Below, piece after piece: positions 20,552-30,405 of a stretch of 64,000 nt of DNA (the first letter of the stretch is position 1; each line of letters opens with the position of its first letter). The notes under the pieces were generated by a model, which did no database searches, had not been told where the DNA came from, and worked only from the letters and a program-made list of their open reading frames with translations. Origin of the DNA: Chloroflexota bacterium (GTDB lineage: Bacteria; Chloroflexota; Anaerolineae; CG2-30-64-16); the NCBI GenBank assembly GCA_026389845.1, contig JAPLHB010000188.1, positions 1 to 64,000 of the forward strand. The letters are read 5' to 3'. The translations under genes and the position numbers were made by a program.

Positions 20552-22519
20552 ATGTCTGTCAAGAAGCTGTCCATATTGCTCGGCATCCTGTTGATCGCCA
20601 GCATGATCCTGACTGCCTGCCCGGCCCCTACGCCGCAGGTTGTCGAGAAGATCGTGGTCCAGACCCAGGTGGTCAAGGAAGAGGTCAAGGTCGTCGAGAC
20701 CAGGGTCGTCGAGAAGTCGGTTGAGAAGATCGTCGAGAAGCCAGTCGAGAAAATCGTCGAGAAGATCGTGGCAGCCGAAGACTACACCACCCCGCACCCG
20801 ATCCTAAGCGACATCAGGGTCCGCCAGGCCATTGCGTACTGCATCAACCGCGATGAGCTAATTGCCTCCGTGTACCCGTACGTCGTGGACAAGAAGGCCC
20901 TCCGTATGGACACCTTCCTGCCTAAGACCCACTGGGCCTACAAGGGGCCATACACGGATTACGAATTCAGCATCGAGAAGGGCAGCAAGCTGCTGGACGA
21001 GGCTGGCTGGACGTTGGCCAAGGGCGCGACCGTCCGCGCCAACAAGAAGGGCGACGCCTTGGCGCTCAAGTTCACCACCACCACCGCGCAGTTCCGCCAG
21101 ACCTGGGCCGCCGTGGCCGAGCAGAACCTGGCCAAGTGTGGCATTCAGTTGATCCGCCAACACGTCCCTGCTTCCTGGTGGTTCGGTGACACCACCGGCC
21201 TGGCCCGCCGCGATTATGAGTTGGGTGCTTTCGCCTGGGTTGGCCAGGCAGATCCTTCCGGCCGCACCCTCTACGCCTGTAACCAGATCCAGTTGCCCAG
21301 CAATAACTGGGAAGGCCAAAACGGCATGGGCTGGTGCAACAAGACCGCCAGCGATGCCATCATCAAGGCCAATAACACCCTGATCAAGGATGAGCGCATC
21401 AAGGCCTACGACATTGTCCAGAAGGAATTCTCCAAGGACATGGTCTCGCTGCCGTTGTTCCAGCGCGCCGAGGCCGAGGCCTGGAGCATCAACCTGGAAG
21501 GCATCAAGGTTGATCCCACCGAGTACGCGACCGCCAGCGGTCCCACCTGGAAACTCAAGAACGGCGGCGATACGGTCGTCTTCGGCTTGTCCCAGGAGCC
21601 GGCCTCGCTGTATCAGTTGGTCGAGGACGCGGCGGTGGCTCGTCAGGTCGGCCAGCTCGCGATCGGCGTCATTTATACCCAGTACAACTACGACTACCAG
21701 CCGGCCCTCCAGAGCCCGTTGAGCACCATCGAGTCCGGGCTGGCCAAGAACGTCACCATCGAGGCCAAGGCGGGCGACACTGTCTACAGCACCGATGGCA
21801 AGCCGGTCAAGCTGGAGAAGGGTGCGAAGCTCTTCGACGCGGACGGCAAGGAAGTCGAGTACGCTGGCAGCGGCACGGTGAAGATGCCACAACTCACCGT
21901 CACCTACAAATTCAAGGACTTCACCTGGAGCGACGGCACCAAGGGCTCGGTCGAAGACCTCAAGCTGGGCTACAAGAACGACTGCGATAAGGACTCCGGC
22001 GCGACCTCCTTCATCACCTGCGAGAGCATCGCCAAGATTGATTGGGGCACCGGCCTGGAGTTCACCGTGACCTATGTGCCCGGCGTGCAGACCCCAACCT
22101 ACTACCTGGCCCCCTTCTATATCTACCCGGCGAATATGAAGGTAAAGGACGGTCGCCTGCTGAAGGATGTCCCCGCGAAGGAATGGACCACCCTGCCTGA
22201 GATCGCCGAGAAGCCGTTGAGCTACGGCCCGTTCGTCGTCAGCGAGTGGAAGAAGGGCGAGTACATCAAGCTGACGGCCAACAAGTTCTTCCAGCCGGCC
22301 CCGGCCGCCAAGAACGTCACCGTGCTGATCGTCACCGACACCAACCAGGCTGTGGCGCAGCTTCTGAGCGGCGACGTGGACTATCTGGAGAAGGCCACGC
22401 TGGGCGGCGGCGCCGAAGTTCAGAAGGTGCTGGATGCCAAGAAGGCCGGCAAGGTGAACGCCGAGATCATCGCCAGCCCCACCTGGGAGCACATTGACAT
22501 GAACCTGTTCACTAAGTAG
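20552..22519 (+). CDS. Peptide ABC transporter binding lipoprotein, circularly permuted
   Basis: 655 residues, family 5 solute-binding protein. Lipobox SMILTAC (Cys 23), then a Val/Glu/Lys-rich coiled linker (~30-73). The part that follows (LSDIRVRQAIAYCINRDELI, SKLLDEAGW, GIQLIRQHVPA, LPLFQRAEAE) is normally the C-terminal half. The usual N-terminal half comes second, from ~337: GGDTVVFGLSQEP, FTWSDGTKGSVEDL, SYGPFVVSEWKKGEYIKL. It ends PTWEHIDMNLFTK, exactly where a normal protein continues into the RVRQA segment. The halves therefore look swapped. It leads the cluster with a good promoter and aggaggag ribosome site. Ligand presumably oligopeptides or similar; not deducible. Confidence 0.9.
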   Translation: MSVKKLSILLGILLIASMILTACPAPTPQVVEKIVVQTQVVKEEVKVVETRVVEKSVEKIVEKPVEKIVEKIVAAEDYTTPHPILSDIRVRQAIAYCINRDELIASVYPYVVDKKALRMDTFLPKTHWAYKGPYTDYEFSIEKGSKLLDEAGWTLAKGATVRANKKGDALALKFTTTTAQFRQTWAAVAEQNLAKCGIQLIRQHVPASWWFGDTTGLARRDYELGAFAWVGQADPSGRTLYACNQIQLPSNNWEGQNGMGWCNKTASDAIIKANNTLIKDERIKAYDIVQKEFSKDMVSLPLFQRAEAEAWSINLEGIKVDPTEYATASGPTWKLKNGGDTVVFGLSQEPASLYQLVEDAAVARQVGQLAIGVIYTQYNYDYQPALQSPLSTIESGLAKNVTIEAKAGDTVYSTDGKPVKLEKGAKLFDADGKEVEYAGSGTVKMPQLTVTYKFKDFTWSDGTKGSVEDLKLGYKNDCDKDSGATSFITCESIAKIDWGTGLEFTVTYVPGVQTPTYYLAPFYIYPANMKVKDGRLLKDVPAKEWTTLPEIAEKPLSYGPFVVSEWKKGEYIKLTANKFFQPAPAAKNVTVLIVTDTNQAVAQLLSGDVDYLEKATLGGGAEVQKVLDAKKAGKVNAEIIASPTWEHIDMNLFTK

Positions 22520-22532
22520 AGGTGTAGGCCTG

Positions 22533-22583
22533 TAGTGACGACTTGAGTCGCTCTCTTTGGTCTGATGGCTGAAGTCGTCACTA
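22533..22583. repeat. Inverted repeat TAGTGACGACTT...AAGTCGTCACTA
   Basis: 12-base perfect arms with a ~27-base loop, immediately after the binding-protein gene. Confidence 0.7.
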
Positions 22584-22596
22584 TGGCCCGTCAAGG

Positions 22597-22636
22597 AACG
22601 GGTGGGCGCGCCTTTGTGGTCGGCCCGCCCGTTTTT
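22597..22636 (+). terminator. Rho-independent terminator after the permuted binding protein
   Basis: acgggtgggc ... gcccgcccgt followed by tttt: a 10-base stem (one G-T) plus U tract. It would set binding-protein mRNA above that of the permeases; a possible new -10 (TACAAT, 22656) follows. Confidence 0.75.
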
Positions 22637-22688
22637 GTAAGTGGGCCGTGTGTTGTACAATGACTCGCAGTTCTCGTAGAGGCCTGTT

Positions 22689-23906
22689 ATGACCAACTAC
22701 CTGATCCGCCGTTCTTTTCAGATGGTCTTGGTGGTTTTGCTGTCCGCGGTCTTCACTTATTTTCTGTTCAACATTTCGCCCGGTGGGCCGTTGACCGGTC
22801 TGCAGCAGACCCAGCGGAGGTTGACTCGCGAGGATATTGCGCGCATTCGCGCCCAGTACGAGTTAGACCTTTACTGGCCCGTTCGTTTCTCCCGTTGGCT
22901 GATCGGCCACCCGAGTGGCCCGATCGTCATCAACGGGCAAGAGTGGTTTGCCAATGTGGTCGTGGGCTGCTATCTGCCGCGCGACGAGCAGGTGACGGAT
23001 CGTCGGGGCAATACGGTCACCCGGCCGACGGGTTGCGATGACTACGTTTATCTCGCTGAGTTGCCCAAGCTGCATCCGCCGATTAAGTCCAGCAACGGCA
23101 TTTTCCGCGGCGATTTTGGGCTTTCCAGCGTGATTCTCAAGGACCGACCGGTTTCGGAGTTGCTGGTCAGTCGCATCGGGCCGACTGTCGAGTTGATGAC
23201 CCTGGCGACTTTGCTTTCGCTCCTCATTGGCGTTCCCATCGGCATTTATAGTGCTGTCAAGCAGTATTCCCGCTTCGACTATGTGTTTACGACCGTTGCC
23301 TTCATCGGCTCCTCGATGCCCACGTTTTTCTTCGGTCTGTTGATGATTCTGCTATTCTCGGTGTTCCCGGTTTTCTGGAAAGATGCCATCCCGTGGATTC
23401 CGCGTCTGCCGTCAGGCCTGCGGATCGCCGTGCGACCTTATGAGATCGCCTCGTGGCTTCCCCAAATTCAACCAGAATCCTTCATTGACCAACTGTTGCA
23501 CCTGCTCATGCCGGTCAGCGTACTCACGTTCTTCTACGCCGCCGGGTGGAGCCGCTTCGTGCGTTCCTCAATGCTAGAGGTGATGCGCCAGGATTACGTG
23601 CGGACGGCGCGCGCGAAAGGGCTGTTCGAGCGGGTTGTCATCGTCAAGCACGCCCTGCGCAATGCCCTGATCCCATTTGTGACCATTGTCGTCCTGACGA
23701 TTCCGGGCATCTTCAGCGGCGCTATCATCACCGAGACCGTCTTTGCCTGGCCCGGCATGGGGCGACTCTATTTTGACGCGTTGACCCGCAGCGACTGGCC
23801 GGTGGCGCTGTCGTTCATCTTCATCACGGCAGTCTTAACCGTTATCGCAACCATGATCGGTGACATCCTCTATACGGTAGTAGATCCGCGAATCAAGTAT
23901 TCGTGA
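22689..23906 (+). CDS. Peptide ABC transporter permease, DppB/OppB type
   Basis: 405 residues. N-terminal signature MTNYLIRRSFQMVLVVLLSAVFTYFL, about six membrane helices, and the binding-protein-dependent permease loop VRTARAKGLFERVVIVKHALRNALIP that contacts the ATPase. A larger than usual periplasmic loop after TM1 (residues ~60-135, GNTVTRPTGCDDYVYL) accounts for the extra length over the ~310-340 typical. It pairs with the permease that follows 31 bases later. Confidence 0.92.
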   Translation: MTNYLIRRSFQMVLVVLLSAVFTYFLFNISPGGPLTGLQQTQRRLTREDIARIRAQYELDLYWPVRFSRWLIGHPSGPIVINGQEWFANVVVGCYLPRDEQVTDRRGNTVTRPTGCDDYVYLAELPKLHPPIKSSNGIFRGDFGLSSVILKDRPVSELLVSRIGPTVELMTLATLLSLLIGVPIGIYSAVKQYSRFDYVFTTVAFIGSSMPTFFFGLLMILLFSVFPVFWKDAIPWIPRLPSGLRIAVRPYEIASWLPQIQPESFIDQLLHLLMPVSVLTFFYAAGWSRFVRSSMLEVMRQDYVRTARAKGLFERVVIVKHALRNALIPFVTIVVLTIPGIFSGAIITETVFAWPGMGRLYFDALTRSDWPVALSFIFITAVLTVIATMIGDILYTVVDPRIKYS

Positions 23907-23937
23907 CCAGCAAATCACAGATTCATCGGAGTGACTC

Positions 23938-24942
23938 ATGACCGTCGCTACCCGATCCATTGCCGCACCACGTAGTCGTGCCGAGGACGCCTCGCAGGAG
24001 AATCAACTCCAGGTCGTCTTCCGGCGGTTCTTGCGCCACAAACTGGCGGCTGTGTCCTCGGTGCTGATCCTGTTTGTCTTCGTGGCATCCTTGCTGGCCC
24101 CGTTGATCGCGATGTGGCCTCGCGATGATGTAGACATCTTCGTGCCATCCCGACCTGCCCCCCCGGGGACGATAGACAGAGACGGTCGCGTCCATCTCCT
24201 GGGCATTGACCATCTCGGCCGCGATCTGTTTACGCGCGTCCTCTACGCGGCGCGCGTCTCGCTTTCCATCGCTTTTTTGGTCACCCTCTTGGGCGAGGGG
24301 ATTGGGGCCTTGATCGGCGCGGTCGCCGGCTATTACGGAAAGGCTATCGACGCGATCATTTCGCGCATCATTGAGTTTATGCTGACGATTCCCACCTTGC
24401 CGATCCTCTTGATCATCTCCGCGATCCTGATCAAGAGCGATGCCAAGTTGCCACTACCGCCTTTCGTGGTGCATGCGTTGACGGCGGTCTTGCTGGCCTC
24501 GGAGCGCGAGGCGCAGAAGGTCGTCGTCTTGATTCTGATCCTGGTTGTCTTTGGCTGGCTCGGCGCGGCCCGTCTGATGCGCGGCATGGCGCTATCGTTG
24601 AGCAAGCAGGATTTCGTGGAGGCGTTGCGGGCGGTCGGCGCTTCGGATGCCCGGATCATCTTTCGGCACATCATCCCCAACGGCATTGCGCCGATCTTGG
24701 TCAGCGCCAGTTTGAGCCTGGGCGGCGTCATCGTCACTGAGTCGGCCCTGAGCTTCCTCGGCCTGGGTGTGCAGGATCCTACGCCGACCTGGGGCAACAT
24801 GCTGGCGCTTTCACAGAGCTATATGTTCCAGCATCCCTGGCTGCCGTTGGTGCCTGGCATTCCGCTGGTCATCGTTTCCATCGGCTTCAACTTCATTGGT
24901 GATGGCCTGCGCGACGCGCTCGACCCGCGGCTAAAGCGGTGA
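23938..24942 (+). CDS. Peptide ABC transporter permease, DppC/OppC type
   Basis: 334 residues. Cytoplasmic N-tail with FRRFLRHKLAAVSSVLILF, then GIDHLGRDLFTRVLYAARVSL (OppC_N signature), six membrane helices and the EAA loop EALRAVGASDARIIFRHIIPNGIAPI. A 30-residue cytoplasmic stretch between helices (KLPLPPFVVHALTAVLLASEREAQ region) is longer than usual. It forms the channel heterodimer with the upstream permease. Confidence 0.92.
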   Translation: MTVATRSIAAPRSRAEDASQENQLQVVFRRFLRHKLAAVSSVLILFVFVASLLAPLIAMWPRDDVDIFVPSRPAPPGTIDRDGRVHLLGIDHLGRDLFTRVLYAARVSLSIAFLVTLLGEGIGALIGAVAGYYGKAIDAIISRIIEFMLTIPTLPILLIISAILIKSDAKLPLPPFVVHALTAVLLASEREAQKVVVLILILVVFGWLGAARLMRGMALSLSKQDFVEALRAVGASDARIIFRHIIPNGIAPILVSASLSLGGVIVTESALSFLGLGVQDPTPTWGNMLALSQSYMFQHPWLPLVPGIPLVIVSIGFNFIGDGLRDALDPRLKR

Positions 24943-25018
24943 TGGCTCGTGCTCAATGGCTGATAGCGATTTCCGGTTCCTCACCTCAATAGGCATTTCT
25001 AACGTTACAGAGAGCGCA

Positions 25019-26101
25019 ATGACTCCTCCTACGAACGGCTCTAGTGAGCAACCGCCCCTGATCGAAGTCAAGGGTCTGAAAACCTTTTTCTTCACCGAAG
25101 ATGGCGTGGTCCAGGCTGTCAACGGCGTGGATTTCGTCATTCGCGAAGGAGAGGTCATGGGACTCGTGGGCGAGTCCGGCAGCGGCAAGAGCGTCACCGC
25201 TCTCTCCATCATGCGACTGTTAGGAGGAACCTCCGGCAAGATCGTGGAGGGCCAGGCGCTTTTCAAGGGCCGCGATTTGGTCCAGTTGTCCGAAGTAGAG
25301 ATGGTCAAGATGCGGGGCAACCAAATGTCCATGATCTTCCAGCAACCTACGAGTTGCCTGAACCCCGTTTTCCGCATCGGCGACCAAGTGGCCGAAGTGC
25401 TGATGATTCATCAAGGCCTGGACAGAAACGCGGCCTGGGCGCAAGCGATCGAGTCGTTTCGCAAGGTGGGCATCCCGGATGCCGAGAAGCGGGCGCAGGC
25501 TTTCCCCCACGAGATCTCCGGCGGCCAGGCGCAGCGCGTAATGATCGCCATGGCGCTGGCTTGCCTGCCCGACCTGTTGATCGCCGACGAGCCGACTACC
25601 GCCCTGGACGTCACGATTCAGGCGCAGATCCTCGATCTGATGCGCCGCCTGCGCACCGAGACCGGCACGGCAATTCTGCTCATCACTCACGACATGGGCG
25701 TCATCGCCGAGATGTGCAACCGGGTCGCGGTGATGTATGCCGGGCAGATCGTAGAGTATGCCGACGTTAACACCTTGTTTGAGAATCCGTTGCATCCCTA
25801 TACTGAAGGCTTGCTGGCTGCTATTCCGGTGCTCGGCGAGGTGCGCGATACCCTGGCGGTGATTCCTGGCTCGGTGCCCAACCTGATCAACCTGCCTCCC
25901 GGCTGCAAATTTGCACCGCGCTGTCCCTATGTGCGCGAGCGGTGTGTCCAAGACCTGCCGCGGCTGGCCGAGGTTGAGCCGGGCCACAAGGTGCGCTGCT
26001 ACATGCGCGACCTGGATACCAGGGAGGAATGGGGCGAGGTGACGCGGGCAGACTGGCATTTCATGGGTGATGAAGTACTCATAGAGACGGCAGGACGCTA
26101 G
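25019..26101 (+). CDS. Peptide ABC transporter ATPase, DppD/OppD type
   Basis: 360 residues. Walker [10 protein letters not shown], signature [15 protein letters not shown], Walker [14 protein letters not shown], and the C-terminal oligopeptide-transporter extension with conserved Cys residues ([15 protein letters not shown]). The start at 25019 ([11 protein letters not shown]) is chosen over 24956, whose extra codons (MADSDFRFLTSIG) do not fit the family. It partners with the DppF-type ATPase beginning 8 bases after its stop. Confidence 0.93.
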   Translation: MTPPTNGSSEQPPLIEVKGLKTFFFTEDGVVQAVNGVDFVIREGEVMGLVGESGSGKSVTALSIMRLLGGTSGKIVEGQALFKGRDLVQLSEVEMVKMRGNQMSMIFQQPTSCLNPVFRIGDQVAEVLMIHQGLDRNAAWAQAIESFRKVGIPDAEKRAQAFPHEISGGQAQRVMIAMALACLPDLLIADEPTTALDVTIQAQILDLMRRLRTETGTAILLITHDMGVIAEMCNRVAVMYAGQIVEYADVNTLFENPLHPYTEGLLAAIPVLGEVRDTLAVIPGSVPNLINLPPGCKFAPRCPYVRERCVQDLPRLAEVEPGHKVRCYMRDLDTREEWGEVTRADWHFMGDEVLIETAGR

Positions 26102-26109
26102 GAGATCGT

Positions 26110-27117
26110 ATGCCCACGATGATCGTTGTGCCCCAAAGAGACCTGTTGGTGGTCGAAAATCTAAAGAAGTATTTCCCTGTCCGGTCCGGGCTGTTCCAGC
26201 GCATCGCAGCCTGGGTTCAGGCTGTGGACGACGTGAGTTTTGCTATTCGCGAAGGCGAGACCTTTGGATTGGTAGGCGAGTCTGGCTGTGGCAAGACCAC
26301 CATCGGCCGCACCATCTTACGATTAACGCCAGCCACCGGCGGCTCGGTTTTTTTCGACGGCGAAGATGTATTCAGCAAACGGGGCAGCGAGCTTAAAGCC
26401 TTGCGCCGTAACATGCAAATCGTCTTTCAGGATCCTTACTCGTCGCTGGACCCCCGGATGCCTGTGGGCGAGATCATCGGCGAGAGCTTGCAGATTCACG
26501 GTATCGGCAACAACCGAGAACGCGCTGAGATCGTCCAGGGGATGCTGGCAAAGGTGGGGCTGAACCCATATCACGCCCGCCGTTACCCTCACGAGTTCTC
26601 TGGCGGTCAGCGGCAGCGCATCGGCATCGCCCGCGCGTTGACCCTACGCCCCAAGTTCATCGTCTGCGATGAGCCGGTCAGCGCGCTGGATGTCTCCATC
26701 CAGTCGCAAGTGCTCAATCTATTGAAAAACCTCCAGAAGGAATTCGGCCTGACCTACCTCTTCATCGCTCACAACCTGAGCGTTGTCGAGCACATCAGCG
26801 ACCGGGTCGGCGTCATGTATCTGGGCAAAATGGCCGAGGTGACCACGCGCGAGGAGTTGTATCGTGATCCGCTTCACCCATATACCCAGGCGCTGCTCTC
26901 GGCTATTCCCCTGCCCAATCCCAAGCTGAAGCGCCGGCGGGTCGTACTGAGCGGTGACGTGCCCAGCCCGCTCAATCCGCCGCCGGGCTGCCGTTTTCAT
27001 CCGCGTTGCCCTCTCGCTGTAGACGTCTGCAGGCAAATCGAGCCGGTCTTCGAGCAAAAGGTGGCCGATCACTGGGTCGCATGTCACCTGGTTTCCGCGA
27101 GCGCAGTCAAGATGTGA
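26110..27117 (+). CDS. Peptide ABC transporter ATPase, DppF/OppF type
   Basis: 335 residues. Walker [13 protein letters not shown], signature [15 protein letters not shown], Walker [14 protein letters not shown], and the C-terminal cysteine extension [15 protein letters not shown]. aggag lies before the ATG. Last gene of the first SBP-B-C-D-F cluster; energises uptake as a heterodimer with the preceding ATPase. Confidence 0.94.
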   Translation: MPTMIVVPQRDLLVVENLKKYFPVRSGLFQRIAAWVQAVDDVSFAIREGETFGLVGESGCGKTTIGRTILRLTPATGGSVFFDGEDVFSKRGSELKALRRNMQIVFQDPYSSLDPRMPVGEIIGESLQIHGIGNNRERAEIVQGMLAKVGLNPYHARRYPHEFSGGQRQRIGIARALTLRPKFIVCDEPVSALDVSIQSQVLNLLKNLQKEFGLTYLFIAHNLSVVEHISDRVGVMYLGKMAEVTTREELYRDPLHPYTQALLSAIPLPNPKLKRRRVVLSGDVPSPLNPPPGCRFHPRCPLAVDVCRQIEPVFEQKVADHWVACHLVSASAVKM

Positions 27118-27123
27118 CCCGGA

Positions 27124-27309
27124 ATACTGTCACTCTGAGCGGGTTGACCCCGTGTGGGGCGTTTCGGCGAGAATCCAGCGAAGAGTCTCTTGCTACGCGA
27201 GAACTTGTTCCTTCACTGCGTTCAGGACAAGCTCTGAGTGAAACGAACGGATGCTTCGCTGGGATCTCACCGTGGCGAACGTTGATCCGTTAACCCGCTC
27301 AGCATGACA
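27124..27309. repeat. Long palindromic repeat family R1
   Basis: Begins tgtcactctgagcgggttga, ends taacccgctcagcatgacag, with two internal tcgctggga/tccagcgaag pairs and an inserted ctgcgttcaggacaagctc unit. It occupies half of the 412-base gap 27118-27529. Confidence 0.8.
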
Positions 27310-27414
27310 GCATCATCCGCCATCCGCCATCCGCCATCCGCAATCAGCCTTACGCCATCTGCCATCCGCCATCTGCCATCTGCCATCCGCCATCTGCCAT
27401 CTGCCATTCGCTCC
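27310..27414. repeat. Tandem heptamer repeat (CCATCCG / CCATCTG)n
   Basis: Roughly fourteen degenerate seven-base units (ccatccgccatctgccat...). Related caatccg units occur inside the third binding-protein gene and the TIR-NACHT gene. Confidence 0.85.
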
Positions 27415-27444
27415 CTCGTTTCACCCTCTTTTTCGGGATGATTT

Positions 27445-27473
27445 GACACATCCCCCTCGCTGTGCTATGATCT
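27445..27473 (+). promoter_or_regulatory. Strong promoter of the second peptide ABC cluster
   Basis: TTGACA, 17-base spacer, TATGAT: the best sigma70 match in the window. Leader ~50 bases to the ATG at 27530. Confidence 0.75.
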
Positions 27474-27529
27474 ACACGTTGTTCTCTGACAACTCAACGG
27501 TCTCATATTCTTCCTCCCGGAGGCAAGGG

Positions 27530-28549
27530 ATGGGCAGACTGCTGGACGTGAAGGGGCTGGAAACCCGCTTCTTCACACAAGATGGCGTCGTCCGCGCGGT
27601 GAACGGCATTTCGTATCACCTGGACGAGGGCGAGACCCTGGCGATTGTGGGGGAGAGCGGTTGCGGCAAGAGCGTCGGCGTCATGTCGCTGATACGCTTG
27701 ATCCCGCAGCCACCCGGCAAGATCACCGGCGGTGAGGTCTGGTTCGGCGCCAGTGATGACCGCAAGAACCTGCTCAAGCTGTCGGACGAAGAGATCCGGC
27801 AGGTACGCGGCAATCGGATCGCCATGATTTTTCAGGATCCGATGACTTCGTTGAATCCAGTGCTCACCATCGGGTTCCAGATTTCCGAAGCCTTGATGCT
27901 GCACATGGGCATGGACAAGGCCGCCGCCCGCAAGCGCAGCGCCGAGCTGCTCGAGACGGTCGGCATCCCCCGCGCCGCTGATCGCCTGGACGATTACCCC
28001 CACCAGTTCTCCGGCGGGATGCGCCAGCGTGTGATGATCGCGATGGGGTTGAGCTGCAACCCGCAGCTCCTCATCGCCGACGAACCGACCACCGCCCTCG
28101 ACGTGACGATCCAGGCCCAGATCACCGACCTCGTGAAGCGCCTCCGAGACGAGATCGGCATGGCTATCATTTGGATCACCCACGACCTGGGCGTGGTGGC
28201 CGGGCTGGCCGACCGGATGATCGTGATGTATGCGGGCTTCATCGTCGAGGAGGCTCACGTCAAAGAGCTGTACGGCAACCCGCGTCATCCTTACACCCTC
28301 GGTTTGCTCGGCTCTCTGCCTCGCCTGGACGAGACGCGTGCCCGCCGGCTGACCTCCATCGAGGGCTTGCCCCCCGACCTGATTGACCTGCCCAAGGGCT
28401 GCCCCTTCTATGCCCGGTGCGCCTATCGGATTGACCGCTGCGCCGGCGAAAATCCGCAGCTTGAACCAGTCGCGCCAGGGCACAAGATCGCTTGCTGGGT
28501 GGACGTCAGCAAGACGCAGCCGGCCGCCATGGGCGATGGGAAGAGGTGA
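27530..28549 (+). CDS. Peptide ABC transporter ATPase, DppD/OppD type (second system)
   Basis: 339 residues. Walker [10 protein letters not shown], signature [15 protein letters not shown], Walker [15 protein letters not shown]-terminal Cys motif [15 protein letters not shown]. The ATG at 27530 has ggagg 6 bases upstream; the longer ORF start at 27443 runs through the promoter. Gene order in this cluster (D-F-...-SBP-B-C) differs from the first, so it is not a simple duplication. Confidence 0.94.
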   Translation: MGRLLDVKGLETRFFTQDGVVRAVNGISYHLDEGETLAIVGESGCGKSVGVMSLIRLIPQPPGKITGGEVWFGASDDRKNLLKLSDEEIRQVRGNRIAMIFQDPMTSLNPVLTIGFQISEALMLHMGMDKAAARKRSAELLETVGIPRAADRLDDYPHQFSGGMRQRVMIAMGLSCNPQLLIADEPTTALDVTIQAQITDLVKRLRDEIGMAIIWITHDLGVVAGLADRMIVMYAGFIVEEAHVKELYGNPRHPYTLGLLGSLPRLDETRARRLTSIEGLPPDLIDLPKGCPFYARCAYRIDRCAGENPQLEPVAPGHKIACWVDVSKTQPAAMGDGKR

Positions 28550-28554
28550 GCACC

Positions 28555-29571
28555 ATGAGCACGAATCCGACAACGACCCCTATTGGGGGCAACGGCAAAC
28601 CGACACTCCTGGAGGTCCGGGGCCTGAAAATGTGGTTCCCGATCTTTCGCGGTATCCTCCAGCGCCACGTGGCCGACGTGAAAGCCGTGGACGGGCTGAA
28701 TTTCGACGTCTACAAAGGCGAGACGTTGGGGCTGGTGGGCGAATCGGGTTGCGGCAAGTCTACCACCGGTCGGGCCATCTTGCAGCTTTATCGTCCCACG
28801 GCCGGCACCGTGCAATTCGACGGCAAAGATCTGGTGAAGATGAAGGGCGAAGAACTGCGCCACATGCGCCGCCAGATGCAGATGATCTTCCAGGACCCCT
28901 ACGCCTCACTGAACCCCCGTATGACCGTCGGCAGCATCGTCTCGGAACCGCTGGAGGTGCACAATATCGGCACCAAGGCCGAGCGGCTGGAGCGAGTGCG
29001 CGAGCTGCTGAAGATCGTCGGGTTGAACCCCTATTTTATCAATCGCTACCCGCACGAGTTCTCCGGAGGCCAGCGCCAGCGCATCGGCGTGGCGCGCGCG
29101 CTGGCGGTCAACCCGTCCTTTATCGTATGCGACGAGCCGATCTCGGCCCTGGACGTTTCGATCCAGGCGCAGGTCATCAATCTGTTGGAAGACCTGCAGG
29201 AGCAGTTCGGCCTGACCTACCTGTTCATCGCCCATGATCTCTCGGTGGTGCGCCACATCTCCGACCGCATCGCGGTGATGTACCTGGGCAAGGTGGTGGA
29301 GCTGACCGGCCGGGATGAGCTGTACCGCAATCCGATGCACCCGTACACCCAGGCGCTCCTTTCGGCCGTGCCGATCCCCGATCCGGTCGTGGAAGAAAAG
29401 CGCCGCCGTATCATTCTGGAAGGCGACGTGCCTTCACCGGTGAACCCGCCGGTGGGCTGCCACTTCTGCACCCGCTGCCCGAAGGTGATGGACGTGTGCA
29501 AGGACAATGAGCCGGAATTCCGCGATTACGGGACCGGGCATTTCGTGGCGTGTTGGTTGCACCAGAAGTAG
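28555..29571 (+). CDS. Peptide ABC transporter ATPase, DppF/OppF type (second system)
   Basis: 338 residues. Walker [13 protein letters not shown], signature [15 protein letters not shown], Walker [14 protein letters not shown], Cys extension [15 protein letters not shown]. The start at 28555 (MSTNPTTTP) lies 5 bases after the upstream stop. It is followed by Rpn-family debris before the binding-protein gene of the same system. Confidence 0.94.
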   Translation: MSTNPTTTPIGGNGKPTLLEVRGLKMWFPIFRGILQRHVADVKAVDGLNFDVYKGETLGLVGESGCGKSTTGRAILQLYRPTAGTVQFDGKDLVKMKGEELRHMRRQMQMIFQDPYASLNPRMTVGSIVSEPLEVHNIGTKAERLERVRELLKIVGLNPYFINRYPHEFSGGQRQRIGVARALAVNPSFIVCDEPISALDVSIQAQVINLLEDLQEQFGLTYLFIAHDLSVVRHISDRIAVMYLGKVVELTGRDELYRNPMHPYTQALLSAVPIPDPVVEEKRRRIILEGDVPSPVNPPVGCHFCTRCPKVMDVCKDNEPEFRDYGTGHFVACWLHQK

Positions 29572-29601
29572 GCGGGGAAACAAGGAGACAAGGAGTGAGG
29601 T

Positions 29602-29769
29602 GTGGCCGAGCGCAGCAACCCGCACGATGAGTTCTTCAAGTATGCGTTTGGCCGGCCCGAGACGGCGCGCGATTTCCTGAGCAATTACCTGCCGGCGGAG
29701 GTAGCGGCGCAGCTCGACCTGCCGACGTTGGAGTTGACGCCCGGCTCCTTCGTGGAGGCGATGAGTTGA
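29602..29769 (+). pseudogene. N-terminal fragment of an Rpn/PD-(D/E)XK family gene
   Basis: 55 codons from GTG (not in the ORF track): SNPHDEFFKYAFGRPETARDFLSNYLPAE is the characteristic opening of the Rpn recombination-promoting nuclease/putative transposase family, but the frame stops at TGA after ~55 residues, before the catalytic core. The next ORF overlaps the stop and looks like the C-terminal part of the same family, so the middle ~200 residues appear deleted. ggagacaagg repeat units precede it. Confidence 0.65.
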
Positions 29770-29972
29770 TGGCTACGGTTGCAGAGAAATGGAGACAGGA
29801 AGGGATCGTCGAAGGCATCGAGTTGGTTCTGGATGTCAAGTTCGGGACAGATGGCCTGCGTTTGCTGTCGGAAATTCGCGACATCAAGGATATCAAGAAA
29901 CTCCGGGCCGTGCAGCGCGCGCTCAAGGTCGCATGCACGCCCGATGAAGTGCGGCGTGTCTACTTTAGGTAG
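29769..29972 (+). pseudogene. C-terminal fragment of an Rpn-family gene
   Basis: 67 residues: EKWRQEGIVEGIELVLDVKFG, then a helical tail ending CTPDEVRRVY. This is the typical tail after the (EGR)n stretch of Rpn proteins. Its ATG overlaps the TGA of the N-terminal fragment. It may be a remnant or a short stand-alone product; Rpn genes are known to express short C-terminal forms from internal starts. Confidence 0.55.
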
Positions 29973-30006
29973 TTCCTGATCGTTGCTGATGAACTTAGGG
30001 TGATCT

Positions 30007-30297
30007 ATGGTTGAGTATATCGACCCGCCGCCGGTGACAATGTGGTTCGATCCAACAAGGGTGAAACCGGTGACAGGGTCGCTCGCTGACAAGTGGATGA
30101 AACAAGGTTGGCGAGAAGGAATTCTCGAAGTGATTGAACAGGCCCTGGATGTCAAGTTCGGGGCGGACGGGCTGCGCCTGTTGCCGGAAATCCAACAGAT
30201 CAAGGCTGCTAAACAGCTCAAAGCTGTGCGGCGCGCCATCCAGGTCGCGCACACACCGGAAGATATCAGGCGCGTCTATCAAAGATGCGCAGCCTAG
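30007..30297 (+). CDS. Rpn C-terminal-like small protein
   Basis: 96 residues. After a unique N-tail (MVEYIDPPPVTMWFDPTR) it repeats the same module as the previous entry (DKWMKQGWREGILEVIEQAL, DVKFGADGLRLLPEI, HTPEDIRRVY). The two ORFs are paralogous, so this is either a duplicated remnant or a genuine small gene that tolerates stand-alone life. ggtgatct precedes the ATG. Confidence 0.55.
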   Translation: MVEYIDPPPVTMWFDPTRVKPVTGSLADKWMKQGWREGILEVIEQALDVKFGADGLRLLPEIQQIKAAKQLKAVRRAIQVAHTPEDIRRVYQRCAA

Positions 30298-30405
30298 TCG
30301 CTCATCGCGAATCGCCCGACGAAAGGGGGTGATGTGGCTTTCAGGCGTATACTCGAAGCTCAGTCAACCCGTTTTAAGTTTCACCATTCCATCAGGAGGA
30401 GAACC

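Noticed and set aside
20858-22696. Minus-strand ORF of 612 aa opposite the permuted SBP
   Set aside because: High-GC shadow; the plus strand has signal peptide, promoter, ribosome site and family motifs.
27118-27310. Insertion sequence in the ATPase-ATPase gap
   Set aside because: No transposase ORF; only the R1 palindrome and heptamers are present.
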